Position numbers and translations under genes: made by a program. The notes below the pieces were generated by a model that was given only the letters and a program-made list of their open reading frames with translations, searched no databases and was not told the DNA's origin. Positions 34,375 through 44,822 of a DNA stretch of 64,000 nucleotides are shown here, piece after piece. This stretch comes from Lobosporangium transversale. Its lineage: Eukaryota > Mortierellomycota > Mortierellomycetes > Mortierellales > Mortierellaceae. Numbering within the stretch: position 1 is the first letter of the stretch; the number at the start of each line of letters is the position of its first letter. The stretch is from assembly GCF_002105155.1 (NCBI RefSeq), contig NW_019029041.1, positions 172,015 to 236,014 on the forward strand. The letters are read 5' to 3'.

Positions 34375-35817
34375 GGCACCTTGTCTATGTTGACTAACGG
34401 GAAATAAAGGAGCATCTCTTGATCTATACTTGTTTTTGCCTCGCTCTTTTATCGATATGTTCAATAGCTTGCACCAAACATCACTAATTACCTCTTTTTG
34501 TAAACCTGCTAAGCGGCAGGATGATCTTATGTCAGTATCAGAAATTACAACTCTGACGCCTATTGTAACCGAGATACCTCAAGCGTACATTCCAGAACGT
34601 ATGAAGAGTCTGGGAATGGCGATGTAAAATATACAAGAGAACTAAGGCTTTCAACACGACCCTGTGAGCTTAATCGATGAAAAGAACAGGCAGATGTCGG
34701 GACTAGCATCCACATGCTCACTAGAAACGGATAATATACGACCGGACAATATCATCCGCACCACGTCCCGAGTCTGTCAGCTCCACTGCACAGAATCACA
34801 CACTCTTTTTTTTTTTTTTTTTTTTTTTTTTTCATTAAAAAAAAAAAAAAAAAAAAAAAAAAGGACGACCATAAGAAGCTATAAAGTTGAATTCACATCA
34901 GTGCTAAATACGCGCTGTCTATTTCTTAATATCCACAAGAGTCACTATAACTCCGATAAGTGAGAATAGTGAAACTACCAAGATCTGCTGTTATCATTAG
35001 CACGATCAGGCGTCGCTGCAGTAAAGGAGTAATTAGTATGATAAAGCTTATGGATGTAATTCTTATCTTTGAATTTGGGCGAAGCACTTGAGTTTGTGAG
35101 ACACTTCTAAAATCCTGGCAGAACTTTCCCCAACTGGCTGGAATGTACACAATTTTATCTACGCATACGATTTTAAACATGTGATCGCTTCTATACTGCA
35201 GACGACTCTTTGAGTGGAGGCAATGGTCATGTGAAGCCAACATAAAACGAGCATTTCTTCAACGTGGCATAAGGTTAGAAGGTGATGGCGATTAAACAAT
35301 AACCCGTAAGGTCTCAGTGAGAGAAGCATGGTGGACTTTGCACGACATTAACCTCCCGTCGCAAGGAAAATGTTTGCTACTTGTGTTGCATTCTGATTAC
35401 TCCAGATGAAGGAAAAGAATAAGGATGCAGTACTCAAGATTCCCATAGATAACTGTTTTAAATCTGTCTTTGAAAGACCCTTGATTACTGTCCAAAGCTA
35501 GCGTGCTGGTTATGTGAGACTACGGGGGAGGAAATGGTAATGGTAATGACTGCCAGGACGCGTTCGCTGGATTAAATTTAAATGCGAGAAAGGACTATGG
35601 CTATGCCCTCAGTGGGTGTGTCCCTTTCTTTTTTATTTTTTATTTTTTCTATTTTAAATAAAGGGTGAATGCTCTCTCTATTCAGCGCATCTAGTTAATA
35701 AAGGTTCGCTTTTTTTTACTCTTCTTTTTTCTCTTTGTCTCCCTTCATTCTTTGTCTCTTCATCTATTTCAATTCCTTCATTGCCCTAAATAAGCAATCA
35801 AGTTTCATCTCATTCTA
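34375..35817. other. intergenic after LINE, with T27/A26 hairpin
   Basis: No firmly supported gene. A short open segment ending at 34627 (...TPIVTEIPQAYIPERMKSLG...) may be the 3' end of a small gene whose upstream part was displaced by the LINE, or chance. T27-CATT-A26 at 34806-34862 is a near-perfect hairpin. The last ~150 bp are the T-rich promoter and leader of the next gene. Confidence 0.5.
34806..34862. repeat. T27-CATT-A26 inverted homopolymer
   Basis: 27 T, a 4-nt spacer and 26 A form a potential hairpin of over 25 A-T pairs in intergenic DNA. Confidence 0.9.
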
Positions 35818-37250
35818 ATGGCCATCCCCTCGGCTTATCCTCGCACTCACGATGAAGCGGTAATTGAACAAAGCACATTAACGAATTTGAAATGAGACAC
35901 AACACTTGACATCATATTACCGCGTTACCTGAAGCATTTTTTTGCCATTGCTATTTTTGCTGTGCTGTGTTACCGTTTGCTTAGGCTTTATTTGAGCCTT
36001 ACACATATATCTGCTCCAACCCTGGAAAGGAGATCCGTACTCAGTTAATTGAAGCCTTCAATATCTGGATTAAGGTGCCTCCAGAAGAGTTGGCTATCAT
36101 TACCAAAGTCGTCAAGATGCTCCATACATCCAGTCTATTGTACATACTACATTTACACGTTTTTTTTTTTTTTTTTTTTTTTTTAATTTCTTTGCTTGTG
36201 AAAGAGTTTTTGTATTGATATGATAATCTTCAACTTTTCTTAATGTTATAAAGAATTGATGATATCGAGGATGATTCGATTCTGAGAAGAGGAGAGCCAG
36301 GTAAAAGGAATTAAACGTGTCCCTTTCTTTTAATGGGCCCCCCTATTGTTTCAAACAATGTCCTTCTGATCTGTCGTCTGACAAAGAATGTTCGCCACCA
36401 TTTATTTAATCGTCCTCTAAAAATAACGTTTGCACCACACAGTCCTTGCCTTATCCGATAATTGTCATTGACACTTTTTATTTTTTATTTTTATTTTTAT
36501 TTCTTAAGTTGCCCATAAAATCTTTGGAGTTCCAGCAACTATCAATTGTGCAAATTATGTCTACTTCTTAGCCCTCGCGGAATTGACCAAGATTCCAAAT
36601 CCAAAAATGCTTACTATTTTTACTGGTAAAGGAGCGATGGATCGTATAAATTGGCAAATTGGCGCGAGAAAAAAAAAAAAAAAAAAAAAACTGTTTGTGC
36701 TACTTATTAATTGATTACTTTTTTCGATATGGTAGAGGAGCTATTATGTTTGCATAGAGGACAGGGTATGGAACTACTCTGGAGAGATACTTTGACCTGT
36801 CCAACAGAAGAAGAGTTCATCGCTATGGTCAACGATAGTAAGGATACTAAGAAAAGAGTTCTTATGCAACAAATGATTTGGCACTTATCATCCAGTTCCT
36901 CTAATATAGAACTCTGAATAATGATAGAAACCGGTGGTCTCTTACGTCTGGCTGTAAAGCTTATGCAAGCTGCGAGTAATTGTCAAGTGTAAGATCTAGC
37001 TAGTTGTTTTTTTCTTTTTCTTTTCTTTTTTATCTTTTTTTTTTAAAGCCTGTCTTGGATCCCCTATCTCATACTTGAATTTTTAATGGATAATTTATTT
37101 TAGAGACTATGTTCCTATGGTAGAACTAATTGGCATCCATTTCCAAATCAGAGACGATTATCTCAATCTTCAATCTAATCAGGTATTATCAATATGTCTA
37201 TTAGTGATGACTATCTGTTTCTATCGTTCAATAATCCTCACTGACTTAAG

Positions 37251-37288
<38 letters not shown>

Positions 37289-37301
37289 TATTTTCAATCT
37301 C

Positions 37302-37337
<36 letters not shown>

Positions 37338-37444
37338 TACAGCAAACAAAGGTTTCTGTGAAGACTTGACAGAAGGAAAATTCTCTTTCCCGATCATACA
37401 TTCAATTCGCGCAGATAAAAATAATCGGCAGCTGCTCAGTACGT

Positions 37445-37480
<36 letters not shown>

Positions 37481-37805
37481 CCACATGACTTAATCAACTG
37501 AAAACTGTCTCCTTACTTACTCGTGATACTTGAATAATCCGTGGTCTATTAACAATTGTTTATTAGATATCCTTAAGCAGAAACCAACGACACCAGAACT
37601 TAAAGTCTATGCTCTCAATTTGATGCACAAGACGAGAACATTTGAGTATTGTCGTGAAAAAATGAGATTTTATGAAGCAAAAGCTCGCGAGGAAATTCGA
37701 CGACTGGGCGGAAACTCCAGATTGGAGAAAATTATCGATTGTTTGAGTATTCCAGATCTAACAATCGATGCTGCTAAAGATGCACCAATCGTTGTTGCGC
37801 CATAG
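35818..37805 (+). CDS. BTS1: geranylgeranyl diphosphate synthase
   Basis: Nine phase-consistent exons: 35818-35859, 35985-36139, 36254-36300, 36509-36625, 36736-36837, 36928-36988, 37104-37182, 37336-37438 and 37567-37805, giving 314 aa, the usual length for the eukaryotic GGPP synthase group. It condenses isopentenyl diphosphate with farnesyl diphosphate to C20 GGPP for prenylation, carotenoids and ubiquinone. The first Asp-rich motif DDIED (in [17 protein letters not shown]) and the second ([12 protein letters not shown]) are intact, as are [10 protein letters not shown] and [19 protein letters not shown]. The exon 8 acceptor is the AG directly after 29 A (37306-37334), and no other nearby AG keeps the frame. 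The same intron carries a (TTA)n run at about 37255-37289. The stop codon is only 30 bp from the stop of the convergent Myb gene. Confidence 0.93.
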
Positions 37806-37835
37806 AAACCCAAGAACATAGTGTAGTACAGGGCC

Positions 37836-39980
37836 TCAGCAGTACTTTTCGGTCCTCACAAATAAATCGTGTTTGTCTAAATCTACAGGATCAACAAGTT
37901 GACACCATCTTAGGCGATATTGCCACGGAGACTTGCCAGTTTGCATGACTTTGGCAATTGAATACCAGTCATCACGGCCAATAAGCTTGACCAACTGCAA
38001 TAACATATTGTCCTCAATTGGGGACCATTCGGCTGTGCGGACTAAATGCTGGAATGAGCTTTCCCAAACACGCTTGCATGGTAATCTTTTCCAGCCTGGC
38101 CCCATCTTCTTTTCAATCTCTGTCCATAGGTCAATGTTGTCCTCAACCTTATTCATAGTGTCGGGCAGTGATGCATGTGATATAGATGTTGTCGTTGCAA
38201 TAGTGCCAGAAGTATCTTTGTCATTATCTGTCATATCCTGCACAGCAGCTAAGAGCCGATAGTACTCGTTCTCATCAATGGTCATTGTTTTATCCGAGAT
38301 TTTATACCAGTGTCGCATGATATCATCTTTGGCCATATATGGTAGAAAATGGTCTCGGATTTGAGTCAGCCTTTTAGGGCCAAGCAGTCGAACACCTTCT
38401 TCCAGCTTTCGAATATCTTCTTGCCTCCAGACAACTTGGTTGGACGTGTCATGCAAGAATTTCCAGTGATTCCTGCAGATACGGCTGGTAGCATTTGGAT
38501 GAACTCGGCGAGAGACCCACTGCCAATTGATTTCGTCCAGATGGATAGCTCGAGATTTGTATGCCTGCCGAATGAGTGTTTGAAGTCGAACGGAAAGCTC
38601 CTTATCCCAAACGAATGGAGGCGGTCTGACCATCGATGGTATTGATCGTGTTGAAGACATTTTAGCGGGCTCTGCACTCCCACTGGAATAGGAACTATCT
38701 CTCTGCTGTTCTTGTTCCAGTTGGGCGGTAGTGCCATCTTGCATCGAGGATACGACAGGCATATCCAAGTTCTTCCAACAGGTTCGACACTGCGCTGCTG
38801 TGAACCGATTTTTCAAGTCTTTCTCGGCCACAATATCCCATTTATCCAGACCATACCTCAACACAAACTGTATTAACACGGTTTCTTCTTTAGCGGACCA
38901 TCCAGGATTCGTTAGATACAGTTGTGAGAAAGCGTCCATTTTTGATCTTTTTTTCCAAGACCTATAGTGATCATAACGCTGGTCATCTTTCAAAAGTAAG
39001 TTCCAACTCCGGCGATCATCATTGTCATCGTCATATCCTTTGTCAGTCGGACCAAGTAGACTCAAGTTTTTGATGACCATATCTCTCAAGCTTTTCAGTT
39101 TCTCCTGTTCCCCTTCAACATTGATTTCACGCTGTTGACTTGGGGCTGTTGTTGCTTGCTGCCGTTGATGCTGGTCCACTTCCTCCAGATGTTCTTGTCC
39201 AGCACCTCTATTTGTAACCGCAGGTTGAAGTAAAGGTCGTACAATTGATTTTTCTCGTGTAGTGCTCGCGTTAATGGCACTCTGATGGCTACTAGCTTGA
39301 ATTGATGCCAGTTCATCCTTTAGATTCAATTGTCGCCAACGTTCCATACATGCTAGACGATGGCATCCTAGAGCCTGAGCAATCTCAGGCCAACTCTTGG
39401 ATGAGGTGATCATGGCGTCTAATCGTTTATCTCGATCAAAAGTCCAAAAGTTTTCAAGTGCTGGATTGAGTGTGGATTCGAATCGATTCATGCAAGTAGC
39501 AGGTTCTCGTCCGAGAGCTATGCCAATCTCGGACCATTTTTTGTCCTGGACTGTACGCATTTCTAAGAGGAGAGTGTCTATCTCGGGCGTCCATTCTAGC
39601 TTTGTTCGTTTCCGAGGTTTTTTTTTGGAAGAGGTCGTAGTCGTAGTCGTAGTCTTAGTTGTAGTCGTATAAGTGCTAATAGCTTCTGGTGCTGGTAATA
39701 TAGTGTTAGGGACTGTATTTAGCTTCGATGGTGATAACTCAGGTTTTTTAGTTGAAGAGGTGGTCGTAACGTGACTTCTTATGAACTGTCGATGTTGGAC
39801 ACTTCGGTGACAGATCTGTAATGTAGGAAGACCTGTTGAACGACAGATCTGAGTCCAAGCTATGTGAGGTGGAATAAAGGAGGCTCCAAATGACAGCCAG
39901 AGAGTAACGAAACGCTGCTGTAGCTGCTGCTGTAGCTGTTGGCTAGCAAGAGCTGAAGCATGGGTTCGTGGTAAAACCAT
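37836..39980 (-). CDS. multi-repeat Myb/SANT-domain protein
   Basis: A single-exon frame of 714 codons. At least five Myb/SANT-like helix-turn-helix repeats with spaced tryptophans are visible. They begin at about residue 128 (LEWTPEIDTLLLEMRTVQDK), 182 (WTFDRDKRLDAMI), 354 (NPGWSAKEETVLIQFVLRYG), 525 (VVWRQEDIRKLEEGVRLLG) and 652 (AEWSPIEDNMLLQLVKLIG), plus one degenerate repeat near 455 (FVWDKELSVRLQTLI). The many irregular repeats recall SNAPC4-type Myb proteins, but orthology is not shown. The first ~75 residues are rich in Gln, Arg, Ser and His and lack acidic residues, as a mitochondrial presequence would. DNA binding, nuclear or mitochondrial, is inferred. The promoter region is shared with the divergent ZNF511-like gene (147 bp between start codons). 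Confidence 0.8.
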   Translation of the reverse strand: MVLPRTHASALASQQLQQQLQQRFVTLWLSFGASFIPPHIAWTQICRSTGLPTLQICHRSVQHRQFIRSHVTTTSSTKKPELSPSKLNTVPNTILPAPEAISTYTTTTKTTTTTTTSSKKKPRKRTKLEWTPEIDTLLLEMRTVQDKKWSEIGIALGREPATCMNRFESTLNPALENFWTFDRDKRLDAMITSSKSWPEIAQALGCHRLACMERWRQLNLKDELASIQASSHQSAINASTTREKSIVRPLLQPAVTNRGAGQEHLEEVDQHQRQQATTAPSQQREINVEGEQEKLKSLRDMVIKNLSLLGPTDKGYDDDNDDRRSWNLLLKDDQRYDHYRSWKKRSKMDAFSQLYLTNPGWSAKEETVLIQFVLRYGLDKWDIVAEKDLKNRFTAAQCRTCWKNLDMPVVSSMQDGTTAQLEQEQQRDSSYSSGSAEPAKMSSTRSIPSMVRPPPFVWDKELSVRLQTLIRQAYKSRAIHLDEINWQWVSRRVHPNATSRICRNHWKFLHDTSNQVVWRQEDIRKLEEGVRLLGPKRLTQIRDHFLPYMAKDDIMRHWYKISDKTMTIDENEYYRLLAAVQDMTDNDKDTSGTIATTTSISHASLPDTMNKVEDNIDLWTEIEKKMGPGWKRLPCKRVWESSFQHLVRTAEWSPIEDNMLLQLVKLIGRDDWYSIAKVMQTGKSPWQYRLRWCQLVDPVDLDKHDLFVRTEKYC

Positions 39981-40127
39981 GCGGACTGTGCGAGTCTAAA
40001 GATGTAAAAGAGCAGAGCACTTGGAGGGAGTTTGCAGTCAAAAAAAAAAAAAAAAAAAAAAAGTGGCTTTTTTTCCACACTTCTTTCATTAACATCACCA
40101 ATTCAACGAAGCGAGTGACATCGGGTC

Positions 40128-41600
40128 ATGGATATCGACATCGACATTGCTACATTCGAACCAAACAGCGATAGTTGTAGTAGTACCGCCAACAGAAGAG
40201 AAAATAACAATAGTGTAGAACTAATTGTCGACTCCGAACTGTCAACCAACTTACTGTCCTTTCCACGTAAAAGACCCTTGCGATATGATGATCCCTTCTT
40301 TCAGGAAGGCACCTTTGAATATAAGGCGGCATGGCTCCGCTTAGAAGACACGAACGCTTATATCCCAAACATTACAAGCGAGGAAGAGGAAGAGAATGAT
40401 AAAAACAAGACACTATCTCTGTAAGGTATTATTAAACAATCAAAACGTTTGCTGTCAAGTATGAGGCCTAAAATCAATTAACAAGGAAAAAAAGGGAATG
40501 CTGGCTTTGATTGAGCTACTAGGGCATCGCAAGTATGCTATCATGACCGCTGTCATGGAGAACAGATATTCTCTAGCGTAGTGGCCTATGAGCACCATTA
40601 TGAGACGAACCATCGCCATATATGCCAGAGTTGTCGAAAGTCATTTCCAGGCGAGAAGTGGCTTGATCTCCATATTCATGAAGTTCATGATGTCTTGATC
40701 AAGATCAGGCGAGAGCGTGGCGAGAAGACGGTAAAAAAGAAAAAAAGAAAAAAAGAAAAAAAAAGCTTTTTATCAGACGAGTACTAAGTACTTTGATGCG
40801 TGCTAAAGCATTCTTACAGATAAAAAGCTTTTTTTTTTTTTATTTTTTTCAAAAAAAAAAAAAAAACTAATATTTAGTACCAGTGTTTTGTTGAAGGATG
40901 CGATCGACTATGTTCAACTCCGGTCAAGAGACGGCGTCATTTGATAGATAAACATCACTATCCAAAGTGGTTCAATTTTGATCTTGTCCTTACAGGTGTT
41001 ATACCATTCAATGAGAGAATGCGCCAGCTCCATAAGGAGCAGGCTTTATGGAAATCAAGGGCACAGCCACGTCAACAGCAAATAAACGATGTACAAAAGA
41101 GCGATCATCATCAACAGCAGCATCGTCGGAAGAAAGATCATAATTTAAATGAAAAAGGAATTGCAGGAAGTATGGATATTGAAACTCATTCGTTGACAGT
41201 GAATGGGGCCTCAAGGAAACCACAGAGCAGTAGCATTGAATTATCATTACCTTCTTCTTCAACACCATCCAAGTGTGGACTGACCCGAGTAAACATTATT
41301 ACAACAGGGCTTGTACCTAAAACGAAAGCCTTTAGGCAATACCGGTCACCTCAGACGAACATGGCAGCAACAGTGAGGCAAAGAGATGTGGTAATGCATG
41401 ATCAGGATATGGCGACGGATATTATCCATACGTCAGCAGCAAAAAATATAGCAGCACCAGTACCGATAACAACAGCAATAACGATGCACGGATCTGAAGA
41501 CAAAATAGATATGGAGATAGATTCATTGCAGAAGAGCATGGCTCGGTTAATGATCCCACGATCTGTTGCTAATAAGATGCGGAGCAGTAATCAAAAATAG
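40128..41600 (+). CDS. ZNF511-like C2H2 zinc-finger protein
   Basis: Three exons: 40128-40420, 40523-40730 and 40878-41600, giving 407 aa. The core reads CYHDRCHGEQIFSSVVAYEHHY, ICQSCRKSFPGEKWLDLHIHEVHD and YQCFVEGCDRLCSTPVKRRRHLIDKHHYP, i.e. three consecutive C2H2-type fingers in the order and spacing of animal ZNF511. The conserved PKWFNFD follows the last finger. The C-terminus (MARLMIPRSVANKMRS) resembles the closing basic motif of the family. The N-terminal ~95 residues and the Gln/Ser-rich middle are disordered. The molecular role of ZNF511 is poorly known. The exon 1-2 junction at AG 40521-40522 is set by phase and by a stop codon just upstream in that frame. The gene is divergent from the Myb gene and 167 bp upstream of the NDUFAF6-like gene. 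Confidence 0.82.
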
Positions 41601-41767
41601 AGTGGTTGTTTTTGCTGTCAAACTCTGTCCCTTGTTTTTTGCCAATTTTGTCAGTCGACTGACAAATTAAAAAGATAAAGTTACTGTACATGTATAAAAA
41701 ACCTTTTCGAATCTTTTTGTTGACATATAGATCTTTTATTCAACATCTCGGACATTTCCTATAAATC

Positions 41768-43211
41768 ATGACTTCAGGACTCATTCACACAAGGCGTACA
41801 ACGCAGCGACAGCTCAGCTCATTCTTCAGCAGACATTCTATAATAGTAAAAGATGCAATGACAACAAGCTATCGTGGTTCAGCCGCCGTCTCCTTCATGA
41901 CGGTTGGGCGTCGAGGGTATGCTAATACCCATATACATGACCATAATTGCAACCATGATCATGGTCATGACCACAATCATAGCCATAGTCATGAGCATAG
42001 AAAACAATCCCCTTTTGCTCTCGGATCTAAGGAGCGCTCTCCCAGAAGGACAGCCAACACGAAGAATGAACTTATGTCTCGCCCAATAGCGGCTATTGCA
42101 TATTGCGAGAATCTTGTCCGGTATGGTTTCCCAAAACTTTAGACTTTTTGGGTAAATAAGATTGAGCTTTGAGAATCAAATCTGACAAGAGAACTCGAGT
42201 TTTCCTCATAAATATTAGCAAGGCAGACTATGAGGGATTTTTATGCACACAATTCTTTCCGAAGCATCAGCAAGCAACACAAATGGCATTACGGGCATTT
42301 AATATTGAGTTAGCTTCGATCCGCGAGTCTGTCAGCAATACGGATATTGGGCGTATGCGTATGCAGTTCTGGAGAGATTCTCTAGATAAAGTCTTTGAAG
42401 GAAAACCACCCCAACAGCCTGTCGCATTGGCCTTAGCCTATGCTATTCAAGAGCAAGAACTGGGCTATCATCAGCAACAGCAAGGTGGTAGCAATGGTAG
42501 TAGTCGCCAGGAAGGGAATTCAGAAATGTCGCTCATCTGGTTCAAACGTATGATCACAGAACGTGAACAGAACCTGTCAGATCCACAATTCATGACTATT
42601 GCACAGATGGAAACTTACTGTGAGAACACATTTGGGTCGTTATTGTACCTACAACTTGAGTCTATTGGAATCAAATCTTTGGAAGCGGATCATGCCGCTA
42701 GTCATTTGGCAAAAGCTATGGGGATCGCCACCATGCTCAGGGCTTTTCCCTTTCATATGCAACAAAGCCGGATGATCATTCCTGCTGAGATCACTGCTAA
42801 GGTAAACCACGAGACTAAAAAGCGTCTTTTTTTTTTCTTTCTTTTTCTTCTTCTTCTGCAATGCTAATTCGAAATTTTAACTTTACTACAACATGATCCC
42901 TGGAGTAGCATAATTTATCACAAGAAGCGCTTTTCAGGAATCCATCGATTACACCTGCGCTTCAAGATGCCACATTAGAAGTTGCGACTGCTGCTCATGT
43001 ACATCTTGCAACAGCTCAATCGTATATGGATAACTTACCTAAGGTAGCCCTCCCAGTGCTGATGGCTGGAATCCCTACAGAGTCATATTTGAATCAGCTA
43101 CAGAAAGCAGATTTCAATCCCTTAGCTCCTAGTACTCAAAAACGTGAATGGTATCTTCCAGCAAAATTGTGGTATCGCTGGCGACAGGGGAAGTTGTTTG
43201 ACATCAAATAG
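41768..43211 (+). CDS. NDUFAF6: NDUFAF6-like mitochondrial complex I assembly factor
   Basis: Three exons: 41768-42120, 42219-42801 and 42909-43211, giving 412 aa. The body is a squalene/phytoene-synthase-fold protein matching NDUFAF6 along its length: LVRKADYEGFLCTQFFP, ALRAFNIELASIRESVS, MRMQFWRDSLDKVFEG, ENTFGSLLYLQLESIGIK and DHAASHLAKAMGIATMLRA. NDUFAF6 helps complex I assembly in the mitochondrial matrix. The Asp-rich pairs of true phytoene synthases are not evident, as expected for this non-catalytic branch. The N-terminus is rich in Arg, Ser and Thr and lacks early acidic residues, consistent with a transit peptide. Between it and the conserved domain lies a striking His/Asp segment (...HDHGHDHNHSHSHEH). 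Another, shorter His-rich block occurs in the unrelated aminopeptidase tail. Confidence 0.88.
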
Positions 43212-43320
43212 AGTTAATAAAAAAAAGGGTCACATGACTTCATGATTTCGGACTTTTTGAGCTGAGTCACACATAGTCAATCTCTGTCTTATTGGGCTCA
43301 TTTCTGGATCCCCGGGAAAT

Positions 43321-43353
<33 letters not shown>

Positions 43354-43974
43354 CGATTCAATAGTCTTAGGAAGAAGTGAAGGATGCATGCCGTCTACAA
43401 CAGTTGACAGTTTGGGTGGCTCTTTGACTTCATATGTTTATAGTGGAATTTTATGGATCCTATCTGGATCTTTGATAAATGTAATTTGATAAGTGAAATC
43501 TAGACTTTTGTTACAATGTATGTGCTCCCTGTTCTGAAGATGGTATGATTAAAAAGATCGCAACAAAAGCAATAGCTAACTCAAAATCGGATTTGAGCAC
43601 AGGGTGACACTGGTCCTTATCGCAGTGCCAAATACATCTGAATGTGAACACCACCTGACATAAACCCATCCAGCCGAAAGTTAGATTGACAATATAAAAG
43701 AGGCCACAGAAGACCTTTTTTTTTTTTTTCTCTTTCTATTTTTTCTATCAACGTTCAACTCGCATCTTTCGCTCTATCCCACAAAGCTCAAACCCCTCTA
43801 GCCTTAACAAAGCTACCCAAGCCTTTTTTTTTTATATTTGATATTCCCTTGTGTGTCCTTTTATCTTGACAGAGTAAAAGCCAGCAAGTGAATCATCTCT
43901 CTTTGAAGAACTTTTCACTCTTCAAGAAAGCACTCCATTACTTTATTCTTTCTGTCTTTTTAGTACAAGCGTCC
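43212..43974. other. intergenic and CPA1 promoter
   Basis: No gene. It includes a run of 29 A near 43325-43353, the TATA box at 43693 and the start of the CPA1 leader. No ATG was found between the TATA box and the uORF start at 43975. Confidence 0.7.
43693..43698 (+). promoter_or_regulatory. TATA box of CPA1
   Basis: The sequence AATATAAAAGAGG lies about 280 bp upstream of the uORF and is followed by a pyrimidine-rich stretch typical of fungal leaders. The next ATG on the + strand is the uORF start. Confidence 0.6.
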
Positions 43975-44166
43975 ATGTACTCCCACTCTCAGGAAAAGAA
44001 CTCTGCCGATTACATCTCTGACCAAGGTAAAATGCTAGCTTACTGCCGTATACCACTCGAACTCATCATCAACTGTTGTTATTGCTACCAACTTACTAAT
44101 GGCTAATCAATACGGTTATTTCTTCATCTTATTCATGTAGTCTGGAAGAACTCTTACAAGTTTTAA
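43975..44166 (+). CDS. CPA1 uORF: arginine attenuator peptide, 25 aa, intron-split
   Basis: Exons 43975-44026 and 44141-44166 (intron of 114 nt, GTAAAA...TAG, with a TACTAAT-like branch site) encode a 25-residue peptide ending in SADYISDQVWKNSYKF. This matches the conserved core of the arginine attenuator peptides encoded upstream of yeast CPA1 and Neurospora arg-2 (QDYISDHIWK and QDYLSDHLWR). The invariant Asp before Tyr, the SD pair and the Trp are present; His of SDH is Gln here. In those fungi the nascent peptide stalls the terminating ribosome when arginine is high and lowers translation of the main frame. This is the first ATG after the TATA box and is followed by the CPA1 frame. The splice joins G|TC to make the Val of QVW. 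Unspliced RNA would encode a different C-terminus. Confidence 0.9.
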
Positions 44167-44822
44167 AAGCCTTGTATCGTCGTTTATATCATTCATTTGT
44201 TCGTTCTTTTTTTTTTTTTTTTTTTTTTTGTCTCCAGTTCGCAACTAGTTTTACCATCAATCTTGCACATCTACCTCACCCTCTGATTCACTCTTTACTT
44301 TCATCACTCTCTTACCATATCTCCGTTACATCCATTCTTCATCTTTGATTATTTCTTCTCTTTTTCTCTTTTCATCAATTTCAAGCTTTTCTCGACTTTT
44401 TTTTTTTTTTTTCTTCTTTACCTTTTTTCAGCTCTTTTTCTTCCCTCAATACAACCGCTCTCCACTCCTCTTTGTTTGTTATCTACATTTCTTTTTTTTC
44501 TCTTTGTTCTTCCACGACAAAAAAAAAGGTCCTGCAGATTAATCGTTCCGTCAGATCCAATTATTTCATCATCTCTTCTTCATCTCATCAACTTGCACGG
44601 ATATTCGTACAGTTACCTGCTGTCTGTGCCAATTGAATTATCTATCAATCAATCAAGAAAAAAAAAAAAATCGCCATCGCTTCTATCTTAGCAGTCCTAC
44701 AGCCACACTTTATATTTTTTTCTCCGACACGCGCAATCATCAAGCCCTATCGAAGATCAACTAAAAAAAAAAAATCAAAAATCAAAAATCAAACTAAACC
44801 CGATTAAGAAAAGAAAAACAAC
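44167..44822 (+). promoter_or_regulatory. long AUG-free CPA1 leader
   Basis: 656 nt separate the uORF stop from the CPA1 start codon, and I found no ATG in this stretch on the + strand. It is C/T-rich with several T runs and ends in an A-rich context just before the start codon. It may contain another leader intron, e.g. ending at a CTCCAG near 44238 or a TTTCAG near 44430. The absence of ATGs suits reinitiation or leaky scanning past the uORF. Confidence 0.6.

Noticed and set aside
41768-43211. Phytoene or squalene synthase next to GGPP synthase (a carotenoid cluster)
   Set aside because: The fold is shared, but the sequence blocks match NDUFAF6, the catalytic Asp-rich motifs are not evident, and the gene has a mitochondrial presequence.
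43888-44106. Longer uncut version of the CPA1 uORF
   Set aside because: Its upstream start is GTG, not ATG, and the unspliced 3' part loses the VW-K core; the ATG at 43975 with the spliced end fits the known attenuator.
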